A DNA stretch of 58,685 nucleotides from Sphaerosporella brunnea (GCA_008704415.1 VXIS01000307.1:1-58685); one strand, 5' to 3'; shown: positions 12,824-25,496, counted from the first letter of the stretch. Numbers and translations are program-made. The notes: generated by a model not told the origin, from the sequence alone.

Positions 12824-13657
12824 ACGGCTAGTCTCTGGAATGCGGAATGAAGGGGAATTGGCCTGTAACACGTTATGACGACGGTGGAATGTGGTCGATT
12901 TTTGTGTTTTCTCTTTCTGTCTGTGTCGTTGGGTTGGGGTTCGTTTCTCGTTTCAAATACCGTTTCTTTTTATCTTTTCTTTTTTTTTTTTTTTTTTTTT
13001 TTTTTCCTGGGGCCATCTAAGGAATGTACTATCTCGTTTTGTGTACTCTACCTATGACTTTCTGTTTCTTCTTTTTTTTTTTTTCTCTTGGCTTGGACCG
13101 GGGAGGAGTTATGTGATGATGGTTGCGTGAGTTGTGTGGGGGGTGTGCTGTGTGCCTGGGGCGCTGAAGATGACTGTGGTTGTGATTTTTATACCCGTGT
13201 TTTTAACTATGATTGTGATTGTTAGATTGAGGGTCTGGGATTGGGAGGTGGCGGCGGGCATGGAGTTTTTTTTCACTGGCTGGTTGGCTTCTTGTCTTAC
13301 TTAACCTCTCTTCCTTTCTCCTGTTCCTCGTTGTACAGTTAGTCGCCTGCGTTGCCTAGGAAGTTTGCTTATATATCGCTGATTTGTGATGATGGCTTGC
13401 GTCCTGATGTGAGGTGAGGTCAGTAACGGATGTTGCGATGCGCGTGCGCATGCGTCAAAACAAGCCTAGGGGCTTTTGTAGAGTTGGGGTAGGTAAGCAA
13501 CCTCTCACGGGGTTGACAACCGCCCTGCCGCAAAAACCGTGCGATCAGGTGCTTTTAGTAATACAGACGACGCTTCATAGTGCAGTGAAGATCTTAACGC
13601 TCGTCGCCCCCTGCCACAAAGACCCTGCCCCTGCGACAAAATTTGTTTTTACGCCTA
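12824..13657. other. 3' flank of the TOS1-like gene; T-rich
   Basis: Holds two long T tracts (about 12980-13005 and 13072-13084), probably 3' UTR or terminator context. No gene was seen. Confidence 0.45.
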
Positions 13658-14336
13658 TTATGCCCCCAAAAGGCGAAATGTCCTTGCTACCCCCATTTTT
13701 ATGAGTATGCAGCGTACCCCCATAATGCAGTGAGTGATATATCATGATGCTTCACTGCTGAGCGACGTCTCGCCGGCGCGCACACCAGACCCTGTATTCG
13801 ATAATTTGATTCAATTCCTACACCTCCGAGCCATCAAGTATGTATGGTGCCCCCTACACTTAACGTTAGTTGCATAGTGGCTCACTTTGCCATAAGTAGA
13901 ACATCAAGGAGGTGCGCAATCTGGAATCTGCCGGAGCTCCCCAGGAACTGCTCGTTTGTTACCCTTTCTCCGAAAATCACTTCTTTTTTTTCGGGCGTCC
14001 CCTAGGAACCTGAGTCACCAGAGCTTCGCATGTTGCAACCTGCATACCACTGGTGGTACAATGTACTCAACTGCTCCGACTCCGATTCAGAGTCTGGTTC
14101 GAACTGCGACCCAGTGGCACAGGGGCACGCGTTTCCATGATGAGGTGAAAACTGTTGTGTTGGGACGAGGTTTCTAGTTGGCGGCGACCAGTACAGGTTG
14201 TGGGATGGCTGTGGGTCAACTTGGTAGCGAAGCATCATGATCCATCACTCACTGCATTTTGGGGGGTACGCTGCATACTCATAAAAATGGGGGGTAGCAA
14301 GGACATTTCGCCTCTTTTGGGGGGTATGGGGCATAA
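13658..14336. mobile_element. 679-bp TA-flanked MITE with ~100-bp TIRs
   Basis: The left arm (13658-~13757) begins TTATGCCCC and contains GGCGAAATGTCCTTGCTACC and TTTTTATGAGTATGCAGCGT. The right arm (~14232-14336) is its inverted copy with a few indels in C/G runs. TA dinucleotides flank both ends (13656-13657, 14337-14338), matching Tc1/mariner-type target duplication. The interior has no recognisable transposase. Confidence 0.8.
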
Positions 14337-14338
14337 TA

Positions 14339-15852
14339 ACCGTTGGTTTTAACGTTGCCACCCTTCAAACCACGGTTCAAAATTACCTTGAGCCTGGAAA
14401 CACTGCTTTATACCAGGGACCCATGTCTCAGTCACCGCATGAAGAACGACCTGTATCGCCGCCGGGATAGCCTCCTGCCAAAAAAAATAAAGGCGGCCAC
14501 CCCACAAATCCATTGATTGACGAACTGTTGCAGATCGATGAAAACCAAGCAAACACAAACTGACATGCTTCTCGTTGCACTCACTATTGCCAGTTTTGCC
14601 ACAAAGTCTCTGCGGCAAGAAACGGTCCCCGAGCGAAGAGACACGCAGTCTTTCAGTGTTCCAAAATACCAACCGGCCTCCATCCATATTCAGGTCTCCC
14701 TGTTAGCAGGGCTCCAGGTTGGTCCCGTCCAGTCCGGCCCGAGGGTAGAAAAACGCAGCACCAGATCGCATTGCCTCCTAAAGCCGTTGCTAGTCTTTCA
14801 CTTCTGGATGGCTGGGTGGAGTCAAAGACCCATGGCATCACGCCCCTCTTGGAAATTCTATTCCTTTATAACGAGGTTGCAACCGCTTCCGAGCCAGAAG
14901 ATCAGAAAAGCGGCGAGTAGGGGATACTACTGGGCCGTTAGTATCTCCCACAATAACCACAGGCTTCCAGGCCTTCAGTTAGATCCAGTCCATGGCCTCC
15001 GGGTAGGTCCAGCCCAATCCTTATAAGGCTGGGGGAGCCGCCGAAGGATTCTGCTACAACTTGTAAGCACACCGCCTCATCCATGCAAAAGAATAGCAGT
15101 CGTACCTCGTGTATATTTTTTTTTTGTTTTGTCGAAGGGGCTGCTGGGGAAGCCGCCGGGAGTGTCTCTTGGGGGAGCTGGTGTGGAGTTCTGCTAGGGA
15201 AGCTGTCGAAGGCGAGAAATTGTGCGGGTGAGTAGAAACATTCACAGACCGGCACTCGCACGTACACATGAGCTTTACATTCTTTGCTGAGCACTCGGAC
15301 CATTTCCACTAGCTTTGAAGTTCTTGTTTTAAATTATTTGGCTACGCGCCATACATTTTATGTGGCTACTCGTCGGTGGTGTCGTTGTGGCCCGCCCCGG
15401 GTCTCACGTGGACGGTTGGCATAAAACGGAGTGCTAAAAGTCACCTTTTGCACGCGAATATTAAATCACAACAACTCATAAAATTAAAAGCATTCTCTAG
15501 GGCGATAGGTATGCTCTAGAATGATCTGGTGGAGGGTGAAAAATTCGCGGGATAGTGGAAGCATTTAGTATGGGACATCCGATCAGGAGGTCGAGTGATC
15601 GTCCATGATTTATTTTCGCCCGCTCCCTTCAGCCACTTCCTCTCCCAAGTCACAATGCGACTAGCAAAGTAAATTCCCTTTCCAAAACACCGCAACTTGT
15701 AACTGTTCGCCAGTTTCCCCGAGCTTCTGCGCCCTTTGCATCCCAAGGAACGCAAGAACAGCCTGGTGTCGCATCAGGTTCGCATTCATCCCTTTCTTAA
15801 ACTTAATCTTTTTTTTTTATTGACTTTATGTCTGCCTCCTGCGCATTTTGCT
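14339..15852. other. intergenic, nothing recognised
   Basis: Short overlapping frames on both strands have no coherent composition. A T9 tract lies near 15117. No gene or RNA can be supported. Confidence 0.4.
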
Positions 15853-16341
15853 TTAGTTCCTCCAACGATATGCAGGGTGCTGAGCACCCCAGTAGGTTCC
15901 CAGCGGGCAAGTATTTTTTGCTCCTGCTTCAAGCTCTCGGGCATATTGAACTTGTCTGTACTGGGTACACACTGAAGGTTCCACACCCCGCTGGTAGTTG
16001 AAGTCTATGGTGTTGTCCTCAAACGCATCGAATCCAAGCTGTTGACTGCTTGCAATTAAGGTCTGCAAAGCGGAATTGTCGACCTTAACAGGATCCTCTT
16101 CAGAATCCGTAACCTCACAGTCTTCCTTTTCTTCAAAGTCCTCATCTTCGGAGTAGTCAGCTTCTGATTCCTCAAGCTCTGAATCCTGCTCAACACCAAG
16201 GCGTGCAAGCAGCTCCTCCACCACCACCACCACCTCCTCCTCTCTATTCAGCCACTTCTCTCTCTTCTGTCGCTTTATTTCCCTTGTAGTTTGCAACATC
16301 TGCTGCCTCTTGTTTCCCCTGCAGGGCCTGCCTTGAATCAT
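15853..16341 (-). CDS. acidic ORF, probably transposon-associated
   Basis: An open frame of 162 aa on the minus strand with a biased but sensible architecture. A basic N-terminus (about residues 8-30, Lys/Arg/Gln) is followed by a Glu/Val stretch, a long Glu/Asp acidic segment (about 50-85), and a C-terminal block FNYQRGVEPSVCTQYRQVQY then ARELEAGAKNTCPL. That last motif resembles repetitive transposon-linked proteins in other fungi; this is recollection, not a search. It lies just downstream of the LINE remnant on the same strand. It may be a real small ORF or a fragment; no splice site is needed. Confidence 0.4.
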   Translation of the reverse strand: MIQGRPCRGNKRQQMLQTTREIKRQKREKWLNREEEVVVVVEELLARLGVEQDSELEESEADYSEDEDFEEKEDCEVTDSEEDPVKVDNSALQTLIASSQQLGFDAFEDNTIDFNYQRGVEPSVCTQYRQVQYARELEAGAKNTCPLGTYWGAQHPAYRWRN

Positions 16342-16683
16342 TGTAGCGGAGGATGCGACGTAACAGTAGGCTTCACTGTACCTGTTGTGTTAGCATCTAT
16401 TTAGCCCTTCAAAAGCTAACACCGGCATTACCACAAAAAAAGGTCGCGATTTGGGCGTGTTTTGTCGGATCCGGGGGTCACCAGGGGCGGGCGGTTCTGG
16501 GCACGTGTTCATGCGCTTATAGTAACCAGAATGAATGTTTTTTTTTGTTTTTTATCATATTGTATTCGGCCGCTTGGGGCCATGACATATAGAGATGAAG
16601 ACAATGCTACCCCTAGTACCTGCGTCTCCAAAGGAAAAGGAACCAAGGAAATTCGTACCAGGAGGATGTGCGCACCAAGCAAT

Positions 16684-17445
16684 TTAGGCCTTTGCAGGCC
16701 ACATCCCAACTTGTGTGTTGCTCAAGAAAGTCATCACCGCTCTCGTACAACGTTCGTCAGACAACAGGACCTTGATGGAGGTATTCATCCTTCTCTTCTC
16801 TTCGGTGGCTGCCGCTACCTCCTTCCATAGCACTGCCTGTTCCTTCTGCCACCGTGAGCAGAACTTGAATAAATGCTCTCTCGTCTGCACTGGTTTCTTC
16901 GTGCAGAACCAGCACTTGTCGTCATCGCGTCGTCCGGTCTTTTGTAGGTACGGCGCCGTAGAGGCTTTGCCTAATCTGAGCTGGAAGTGTGCTCTTGCAA
17001 CTGTCGATGCGAGGTGAGTGATTTCTGTGACTGATGATCTACTTTGCGTGTCTTTGAACTGCGCCGTTTTGGGGGGAGTTTTTTTACACAGGTGTAATAT
17101 TTTTTTGTTTTTTTTTGCTGGTCATTCGGGTAGTGGGTTTGCACGGTTCGAGGACGGAAGGTTCCTCTGAGTACACAAGTGAGCATCCGGGTGGTGACCA
17201 CACGGCGAGCCATAATAAATTTTCCGTGTTTCGCTCATTTTGCTGTTTGCTGGGGTTTGTTCTATATAGTAGTAGATATATGAGTTAGAGGAGTGTGATG
17301 TCATCAATGTCTTGAACAGAACTGTGTCAATTCTATAGCTAAGGGCCCGTAGCTGTAGTTGAGCTGTAGCCCGGGGTATTCGTAATTTCTTCTCAAGACT
17401 GATGGTGTTTGGGGGCACGCTGTAGCTGCCCTGTATTGCCGTCAA
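16684..17445 (-). mobile_element. 3' remnant of a non-LTR (LINE) retrotransposon
   Basis: Minus-strand translation from about 17030 to 16684 gives FQLRLGKAS, CWFC and REHLFKFC, then WQKEQAVLWKEV, DERCTRAVMTFLSNTQVG and a stop. This is the C-terminal CCHC and tail region of fungal LINE polyproteins (Tad-like group). A separate frame at 17445-17122 contains RIPRATAQLQLRALSYRI, similar to the post-RT region of the same elements. The frames are shifted relative to each other and the RT core is absent, so this is a decayed 5'-truncated copy. Confidence 0.65.
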
Positions 17446-18397
17446 AATTAACTAAAATCTCCACCTCAGAGTCAGAACGCGGAAAGGAGGTGAACGCCAT
17501 GGCAAAGTCGCCGACGAGGGCAAATATTCCAAATGACTGGCCTCCCTTTTTTTAATGCTTTCAATTTCTGGCCACATAGAGAGATTTCCTACGCTGTGGC
17601 ATCATCATTTGGATCCCTTGCTTGCGTTTTGTGGGCGACAATCGAAAATACTTGCAGGCGGCGGTGACGCTGTCGAGAACTTGAATGGCTGGGGGGTGGG
17701 GCTCAAAAAGCAGTAGATATGGGTCTGTACTCTGAAATGAATCCATCCGGAGGTCATTACTTGAAACGCCAGTTCTGTAGTGGCTCAGTTTCTGTACTGG
17801 GTCTGTACTCTACTTGTGGTCGCTGTGCTTGCAAATATGCCCAGTATTTGCAAATACAGTGGGTTACTAAACGGGCCCTAACTCCTGGCAGATGCTTGAA
17901 CTGCTCGAGCCCAGGTTGACGTCTCTGTTTTTCATACATGCTTCTTCCTACCGTGGAGCACAGTACAGTACTCGTAACTCGTATTCGGGCATATGGTAGA
18001 GTAGCTTTATCGATACTCACGGGCCTGATCCTTCCAGTGCAATACTCTTAAGTTGTGGCTGCGATGAGGTGTTTCGATTGGATGTCATCGAGTACTAAGT
18101 ACAGCATCGAGTGACGGAGTTGTGTTTCGCCACAAGCGAGAAAGCATGCCATGCGCCTGCCTCTGTGTTCTCCCTGCCAAAGTTACCGAGGTCTGGCTGC
18201 TTTGTCAGAAGCACCCAAAACCTCTTGTTTCCATCGTCACAATCCATCCCTCATAACCTGCGTTTCTATCGTTCATTTCTATTGTCCCCCCACAGAAAAA
18301 AAAACACGACTCCACATCATACAGCTGTTTATAATCTCCACCAACTAGCGACCGACCAACCAACCAACCAACCAGCCCCCCCTCCCCCCCTGATCTG
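17446..18397. other. intergenic / PEX13 promoter
   Basis: No coding feature was recognised. The last 100 bp contain CAAC repeats and a poly-C run just before the PEX13 start codon. Confidence 0.45.
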
Positions 18398-19902
18398 ATG
18401 GCGCAGCCCTCACCACCAAAACCTTGGGAACGCAACGGTGCCGGTGTTGTTTCCTGTACGGCCCATTTTTTCCTTCTCACCTCTTCATTCAGCGAAACCG
18501 ATCAAAAAACGGTGAGCTAACGGCAACGATCACGTCACCACAGCCGCTCCATTACCGCCCACAATGGCCGCGCCTTCCGCTACCGCTGCCCCAGCTGCTG
18601 CCACGACCACTACCGCTGCCGCCACAACTTCTTCGATATCTGCACCGCCTGCGCTTCCACAGCGTCCGGCAAGCTTAACGAACACGACTCTCGCGGCGGG
18701 TACTGCAAACCCTTATTCCACGCTGAACCGACCGAGCGGGTATGGACTTGGAGCTGGCCTGGGTGGTTATGGCACATATGGAGGAATGGGAGGAATGGGG
18801 GCAATGGGAGCATATTCCTCGCCGTACTCACGATACGGGGGCATGTACGGCGGGTACGGAGGGTACGGCATGGGAGGCATGGGAGGCATGGGAGGCATGG
18901 GCGGCATGGGAGGAATGGACCCAAACGATCCCTACAGCATGTCACGGAGCTTTGAAAATTCGACGGCGGCGACTTTCCAGATGATTGAGAGCATTGTATC
19001 CGCCTTTGGAGGGTTTGCGCAGATGCTCGAAAGCACATACATGGCCACCCACTCATCGTTTTTCGGTATGTTTTTTTCTTTCTTTCTCTATCTCTTTGCG
19101 TTGATTGGTTGCGGGTGGCTATGCTATCGCAAGTTATTGGTTGTCCATGTGAACATACAGTTGACCAATCATAGCAATGGTTCGCGTCGCCGAGCAATTC
19201 GGAAATCTTAAGAATACGCTCGGCTCGATACTGGGTATCTTCACGATTATACGATGGATGCGTACCTTCGCCGCCAAGATCACGGGCCGTCCCCTGCCCG
19301 CCTCCGCAGGGGATCTAACGGCCGCCAATTTTGCGCACTTCGAAGGGCGGGCCGGCAACCCGCGGCCCTCAAAGAAGCCCTTCCTTTTCTTCGTCGCTGC
19401 CGTTTTTGGTCTGCCCTACCTGATGGGCAAGCTCATCCGGGCATTGGCCGCGAAGCAAGAAGAGGAAGAGCGGCGCCGCATCGCCGAAAACCCAGCCGCA
19501 AACGCCAACATGGACCCCAGCAAACTGGAGTTCTGCCGCGTCATCTACGACTTCTCGCCTGAAGTCAACAATGGAATCGAGTTGGAGGTCAAGAAGGGAG
19601 ACCTCGTCGCCGTGCTCAGCAAGAGCGACCCTATGGGCAATCCTAGCCAGTGGTGGAGATGTCGCGCCCGCGACGCCCGCGTTGGCTACCTCCCCAGCCC
19701 GTACCTTGAGAGCATCGTCAAGAAGGAAGTCACACCCTCTGCGAAGCAGCTTGAGAACGGAAACACCACCAGCAGAACGGCCACCATGACAACCGCTACT
19801 GCTGCCACTACCGCTGCCATCGCCCCTGCTACTGCCAAGCCAGAGGGAAAAGCCGGCGACATCACCATCGAGAGCTTCCAGAAGAGTGGGTTTAATTCGT
19901 GA
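18398..19902 (+). CDS. pex13: peroxin 13, peroxisomal docking complex subunit
   Basis: Pex13 sits in the peroxisomal membrane and docks cargo-loaded Pex5/Pex7 with Pex14. Exons 18398-18455, 18544-19065, 19175-19902; introns of 88 nt (GTACGG...CCACAG) and 109 nt (GTATGT...CATAG); 435 aa. The N-terminus PPKPWERNGAG is the fungal Pex13 signature and supports the 58-nt first exon. It is followed by Ala/Ser/Thr low complexity and a Gly/Tyr/Met-rich stretch with GGM repeats (about residues 85-140). The conserved membrane domain is ENSTAATFQMIESIVSAFGG, FFAMVRVAEQFGNLKNTLG and FLFFVAAVFGLPYLMGKLIR. The SH3 domain (about 330-395) shows EFCRVIYDFSPE, GDLVAVLSKSDP, WWRCRARDARVGYLPSPYLE. The Thr/Ala-rich tail is variable. 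Confidence 0.95.
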
Positions 19903-20710
19903 TTGACGGAATTATCGGGGCCGGGAGGAGTTTTGGCTGGTGGGAGTTTTTCTTTTCTTTTTCTTTATTGCTCCGTTTCAAGGAAGCTATTTTTTATTTT
20001 GTTTCGTTTATTACTACTGCTGATCGATTTACTTTTTGATTTACTTGCTCTCGCGTGCTTGCACTTCTGTTTCATATATCTATCCGCAATGCTGCTGTTA
20101 CTTGCATCTATTTTTTTTTTTTTTTTTCCTCCTGTTTTTATTGCATGTTCAAAATCCTTTTCATGTGCTGGCATTTTGCTTTGGGTTCGGGAATCTAGAA
20201 ACGTTTTGTTGTGTTTTTGAAGTTGGGGCAGAATGATATGCATTTTTGCGTCTACTGTTCAGTCCCAGGAAATTACTAGTCATCGCTGGTAAATCCAGTT
20301 GAGATATCTACGAATATTCATTCCTGTGAATCGCAATCTGGTTCATAGCCCAGACCCGCGTAGTGACGATGCTCACTGGAGTACCTCCACCTCGTCTCAA
20401 ACATTATTAAACTCCTGACATCATCAATTATCGCATTAAGATCTCCACATGCCCCTGCGTGTATTACTCGTTGCATCAAAACAACCCACCAATCCATTAC
20501 CATTCACCCACCATCCACCCAAACGCCAGCAAACGAACCCGCGCGCATGGCAATAGCGACTGTGCTTAAACAACGGGGTATAAAACCGAAGGAAGAAAAC
20601 CACCCGCACAACACTCGACAATGCATCACCAATTCACTCACACGAAAGGAAAACCGTCATTATAAAATGAACGAAGGGGCAACAAAGAATTATACGGAGG
20701 GTTATGGTAG
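19903..20710. other. convergent intergenic region
   Basis: Lies between the stop codons of pex13 (+) and the PhoD-like gene (-). T-rich with a T17 tract near 20110-20127; probably both 3' UTRs. Confidence 0.5.
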
Positions 20711-23700
20711 TTAGTCCTTCCGAAGGGAAGGAACATTGAAGCTGTAGGGCTTGGTCCGGCCGGCCGGATCATGCTGGTTGATTTCCATTTGCAACGTGAT
20801 CTGGAGGCCATCACGCATGTATTCGTGGGGATCCAACTCCATAGTGCTTCCGGCTGCACCGTCAAGGCCCGCTTCCAGCGGATGTTCCGGCAGGGCTGGT
20901 GGCATGTCATCCGTCTTCTTCTTGCTCATTGTTTTTTTGATTTTCGAGAACGTCGATTGTTTAGCTTGCTTTTCTTCGAATCCATCAATTGGACGGGCTG
21001 GGTCGTAGATGCGGATGATGCAGTAGTTTCGCCCTGTAAGAGCGGTCAGATATGTGGTTGTGTTTGCGAAACCTTTCATATGACTTACTGGGCAAAAGCC
21101 TCTTGTTGTTCCGCGGTGTTCCATCAACGTCGGTCAAGAAGATGGGATACATATCTTCGTCCGTATTATCGTCAAGGTGATGAATCTTGTTCCGCTTGTT
21201 CAGAATATCGGCCATGGCTATTGAAACCGTCAGCGGTGTAAAGCGCGAAAACAAAAGCGCAAGGGTAAACATACTGTTAGGAGGTGGCGTATTCACAATT
21301 GCCGAGGATATGACGTTTGGCATATACCGATGATCCTTGTCTTTTGGAATCTTCAACTTCGGGTTGGAGAAGAACTGACCAATTCCTGCCAGATGAACGT
21401 CGCCTCCCAGGATCGTGATACGAATCGAGGTGTCTGCAGCAAATTGTTGGAGCCTTTTGATAAACTATTTCCAGGTCAGACCAACTATGATGGGATCAGT
21501 TTTCGAATGGGAGCTAACAAAATTGCGCTCCTGCTTGTGGTTTTTTGCTGTCCAGTGATCATCCAAATCGTCAAGAAGCTCAACACCACCTTGTTTGAAG
21601 TTAGTCAGGGTAACCTGTCCTAGCCAAAGAAAGTTCACCATCGAAATTGTTTAGGAAGCCGCCAATGATACCCATACGGCCAAGTGCCTTGATGGGGTCC
21701 ATTATTCGTGAGGTCAATCTAGAGCCATCAATAAACAGAATATCAACGACGAAATAGGGCGAGCATACAGATTCTCCAACCATACCAGTCGTGGGTACGC
21801 AATAGGTATCCCGAGTAGTACGATCAGGTGCTTCGTTTCACCAGGCACAATCTCCTTTCTAAGCCGCGCAAAAACTTTCTCATAAGTTGACCCTGATAGT
21901 ACCAGATCCCTCTGTGCGAGCCCAACAGTCAGATGTGCTTCTGGCAGGGACACAGAGGGATACATACCATCCTCTCGGTTCTGCAATCTAGTCCCAAGAA
22001 AGCAACCGAGCGACCCAAGAACATGAAAGTGCTGCGGCTCAATTCCGTGATGTACGGGCCCGGTGCACTTCCAAGCAACCAACTGGGTTCGTGCTCTTCC
22101 TTCTCACGGACAGTGCTCTGGTGCTGGAATAGCATGTAGTACTTGAAAGCTACGGCGCCAAGTCCGGTAAACACAGGACAGCGATTGAAGTGGTTGGGAT
22201 ACGACCCAAAGCCGTCGATGATATCGTGATCTACTATTGCTCAGCTGACGCTCGTTTGGTTGCAAAGATATTTCCTTACCATCCCAGATATTGACCATGG
22301 GGATTTGAGCATTCGCCACTCCGAACATACCCTGTGCAAACCACATGCCTAAGGAGTGTAAGTATATAAGCACTCGCAAAAGCTTCCATCGGAAGGAACA
22401 CGAACTGTAGCGCTCCAAGTAGAATTCTTCCAGCTCCTGGGACATTTCCCCCGTGAATTCATGGGCCGATTTCTGAAAAGGCGTCTTTATGTTGATCCAT
22501 TCACGGAAATGGACCGTCTGCTTTGTGACAGCATCATTGTAGACTGGTGATTATGTGAGTGATTTACTATGAAACAATCAACTGGGAAGCTCACTCTGAT
22601 CACCACCTCCGAGCATGACGTGGAACGGCCTCTCCTTGTGTTTGTTCAAAACATCCTGCCACATCGGATCAGGGCCGCAGAAGTCATCCGGATTGACGCT
22701 GAGACTAAATCCATTGCAGCTGTGAAACATGATGTTCATCGTTTGGCCCTTTGCAGGCACCCAGAAATAAATGACAGGCCCTCTGTTTATTTGATAGGCA
22801 ATCTTGGACTCAGAGTCCGTCAAATCAACCTCCAGATTGAACCGCCAGAATGTGACCTCAAATTGAGCGTGAAGCCTGACACCCTGGATTTCCTTTGCCT
22901 GTCCCAACATTCCGTGCATCCGGCTGGAGCCGCGAGCATCTTTCCCTCCCTTCCCGGTCTCTGGATTAACATAGAACAACCGGAGATGCGGTGGAGGTGA
23001 GTAATCCGAGGCGTTATCGGTGGTCACGATCATGACGGACCCTCTCCAGGTCTCGCGGCCGCCCGAGGAAGAGTGAGCGGGAGCGTCACCCCGGCGCAAA
23101 CCAGTGTAGCGCAGTAATGGGCCACATTTCACCGCCAGATTAGGTGTGTATAGCTTTGGATCTGGGACAGGACGAGGGGCAATTGCCCGCATGTATGCCA
23201 GCGTCAGCGCTTCTTCCCTTTCTTCTTTTGTGTGTGGTGCCATCAGATGGTCAGGATGATGATGCTGAGAAGGATGCTCAGGGTCGTGATTATGATGGGG
23301 ACGGTGATCGCGTCCAGCACCATCATGACCAGACCCAGAGTTTTGGGGTATATTGGAGCTCCTTGCTATGTCTGCAGGACCATCCAAAGAAGCAGGAGCA
23401 GCGAACTGGGGGGAACTGGACAACTCTGGATGACTGGTGGTATCTGAAGAAAACGGAGAAGCCCCATCACTGGCCCGACTAAAATCTCTCCTACCAGACT
23501 GATCCTGATCATCCGCACCGTCAAAGACCCCGCCAAAATCTCGATCATCCAACGTCAACCGGGCAACATCTTTCATAAAACCTCCCCCAGTTGCGTCCTC
23601 CGGCGTCGGGACGTGGTCGGAGTCTTCAGCCCGACGGCCCCTTCTCCCAAACAAGCCACGGTGATGGCGGTGAACGAAGCCAGCCTTTTCGTTGGTCTCG

Positions 23701-23906
23701 ACAGCAATGGGATGCTGGGGCGGGACATCATAGGTTGCCTGGGGTGTTGTGATGTTCTCGGCACCAGACCTTGGCTTGTAGTAGTCCTTCCGATCAATCT
23801 CTTTTCCCTGCTGCTCTCCACCTTCTCCGTCGTCATGCTTGCCGTAGTCGAAGAGGTTCCGCATGTTTTGGGTGTGGTGATGATGATGATGGTGGTGGTG
23901 GTGCGG

Positions 23907-23938
<32 letters not shown>

Positions 23939-24338
23939 GATGATGATGATGATGATGAGCGTCTCCGTGCTGCTCGGGCTGCTTGCTGCTTCGGATAGAG
24001 CTGTGCCGCTCGAGTGGATGTCTGCGAGAAGAGGCTGGACTGGCAGCAGCGCGTTGGCGGCGTTCCTCGTGCCGTCTGCTGAGTGAACGAACCACACCGT
24101 CCGCACTGGCACCGCCCCCGTCCTGGCTGAATTGTTTCAGCTCAAGCTCTAGCTTTTGCAGGGGCGATCGGTCGCTGGCAAAGTCAATTGAGCGGGTGGA
24201 AGTGGACGGAGTGCGGGACGTGCGAGAGGTGGCCGAGGCTTTGCGAGGAGCGAAAGCACTGGCCGCCTGGGACGAAGATCCGCCGCCAGCCCCAACAGCT
24301 GCTGCTGCTGCTCCTCCCAACAATATCCCCGACCGCAC
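20711..24338 (-). CDS. PhoD-like phosphatase domain protein, 10 exons, 5' end unresolved
   Basis: Exons from the C-terminal side upward: 20711-21033, 21089-21217, 21275-21464, 21519-21589, 21639-21718, 21769-21911, 21968-22230, 22280-22348, 22406-22543, 22595-~24338. All nine introns are 49-57 nt and phase-consistent. PhoD-type metallophosphatase motifs are visible: MLGGGDQ, IWDDHDIIDGFGSYP (across a splice), FLGLDCRTERM, LIVLLGIPIAYPRLVWLENL, ILGGDVHLAGIGQFFSNPKL, and a C-terminal IIRIYDPARP plus Lys-rich tail. The ~300-residue N-terminal region is disordered, with His/Gln runs. No ATG begins exon 1: its frame is open back to a stop near 24404, 24338 is only a GTG, and the first in-frame Met is about 155 residues further in, so a short upstream exon is likely. 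Substrate unknown. Confidence 0.85.
23876..23962. repeat. trinucleotide runs coding His and Gln tracts
   Basis: (ATG/GTG)n, (TTG)n and (ATG)n runs on the plus strand encode about ten His, eleven Gln and six His residues in the minus-strand PhoD-like protein. Such tracts are expected to vary in length between strains. Confidence 0.8.
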
Positions 24339-24491
24339 CGTTCCGCCACGCGCCGCTGTCCGTTCGGGATCCAGCTTCGTTTTCTTGTTTTTTTGTTTGC
24401 TTGTTTATTTGTTTATTTGCTTGTTTATTTATTTTTTATATCGTCGAAGGTGAGTGGTTCGTGTAAATAGAGTAATGGCCCTGTCGATGAA

Positions 24492-24534
24492 GCACCATCA
24501 CCACCACCACCACCACCACCACCACCACCACCCC
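24492..24534. repeat. (CAC)n microsatellite
   Basis: About 14 CAC units in the 5' flank of the PhoD-like gene. The short upstream exon needed by that gene should lie near or beyond this tract. Confidence 0.8.
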
Positions 24535-24875
24535 CCACCGAAATGCTACCCACTGATTGAGGATACAGTACGGTTATTCAGCCCGTCTGCCGGAGCCGTC
24601 GTAAATGCGCGCGAAAATGGTGATGGCCTCGGACAATCTTTCATCAAGGACCAGGTTGGGAGTGTCTCGGCGCAACAACCTCTTATGTTGGTCTCTTTTT
24701 ATGTACGCGCTGCCTCTAAATCAGCGCCGCTGGCTTCCAAATATTCGGTGCCTAGGAATTGTCACCGTGTCACCGTCTGGTTTGCCTTGATGAAGATCGC
24801 ACTCGACTTGGCTCGGGATGGATCTCGGGAGAGGAAGGAGGGTTGAGAGGGGCAGGCAGGGAGGAAGGGAGGAGT

Positions 24876-24921
24876 GGCTATGTGTGTGTGTGTGTGTGTG
24901 CGCGCGTGTGCGTGCGTGCGC
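24876..24921. repeat. (GT)n / GCGT microsatellite
   Basis: An alternating TG run followed by CG/TG alternation, purine-pyrimidine throughout, in the upstream region of the PhoD-like gene. Confidence 0.7.
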
Positions 24922-25496
24922 GTGCGGACGTCTGGACTGCCGGGACAGCTGCGACGGAATGTGCGGATTCGTGGGCGAACGAGCTCGACGAGCACAGCTG
25001 GTGGTGGTTCTTGTGGGATGTCGCGCTTCTGAGCGCAGCTTTGTGCTGCCTGCCGCCCGAATATCCAGCCATCTGTGTCAGTCGTATCGAGTTAGACGAG
25101 CGATGTGTTTGTGTGATATATAGACTACGGTTATCCCCAAAGCAGGCTTCCCGTCGAAAATCCCCCCGGAAAAATCCGAGAGCCTGAGATCGGCGGTCCT
25201 GGTGCAAGCGAATTGTAAATCAAAGCAAAACACGCCGAAAATACTGAAGACAGCATGGAAACAGACCTCATAATACTTGGAAACTCACTCAGTCCCAGCC
25301 GAGATCAATTTTGTCTTTGTCTTTGAAGCCCTGGAATGACAGCACCCTTTCAGGAATATTGGTGGTTTGTCTGAGAACTACTCCCACCGAAGGTCGGTCT
25401 GGACGGTATTTCACACCTCTATTAGTCTTCCATGTTCGAGGAAGTTGTCTCGACGAAACAGTTGGTGCTAGCTGATCGTTGCTGAAAATGGATAAT

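Noticed and set aside
23613..24086. plus-strand ORF antisense to the PhoD-like gene
   Set aside because: Its Val/Leu/Met runs are just the complement of the His/Gln codon repeats in the real gene.
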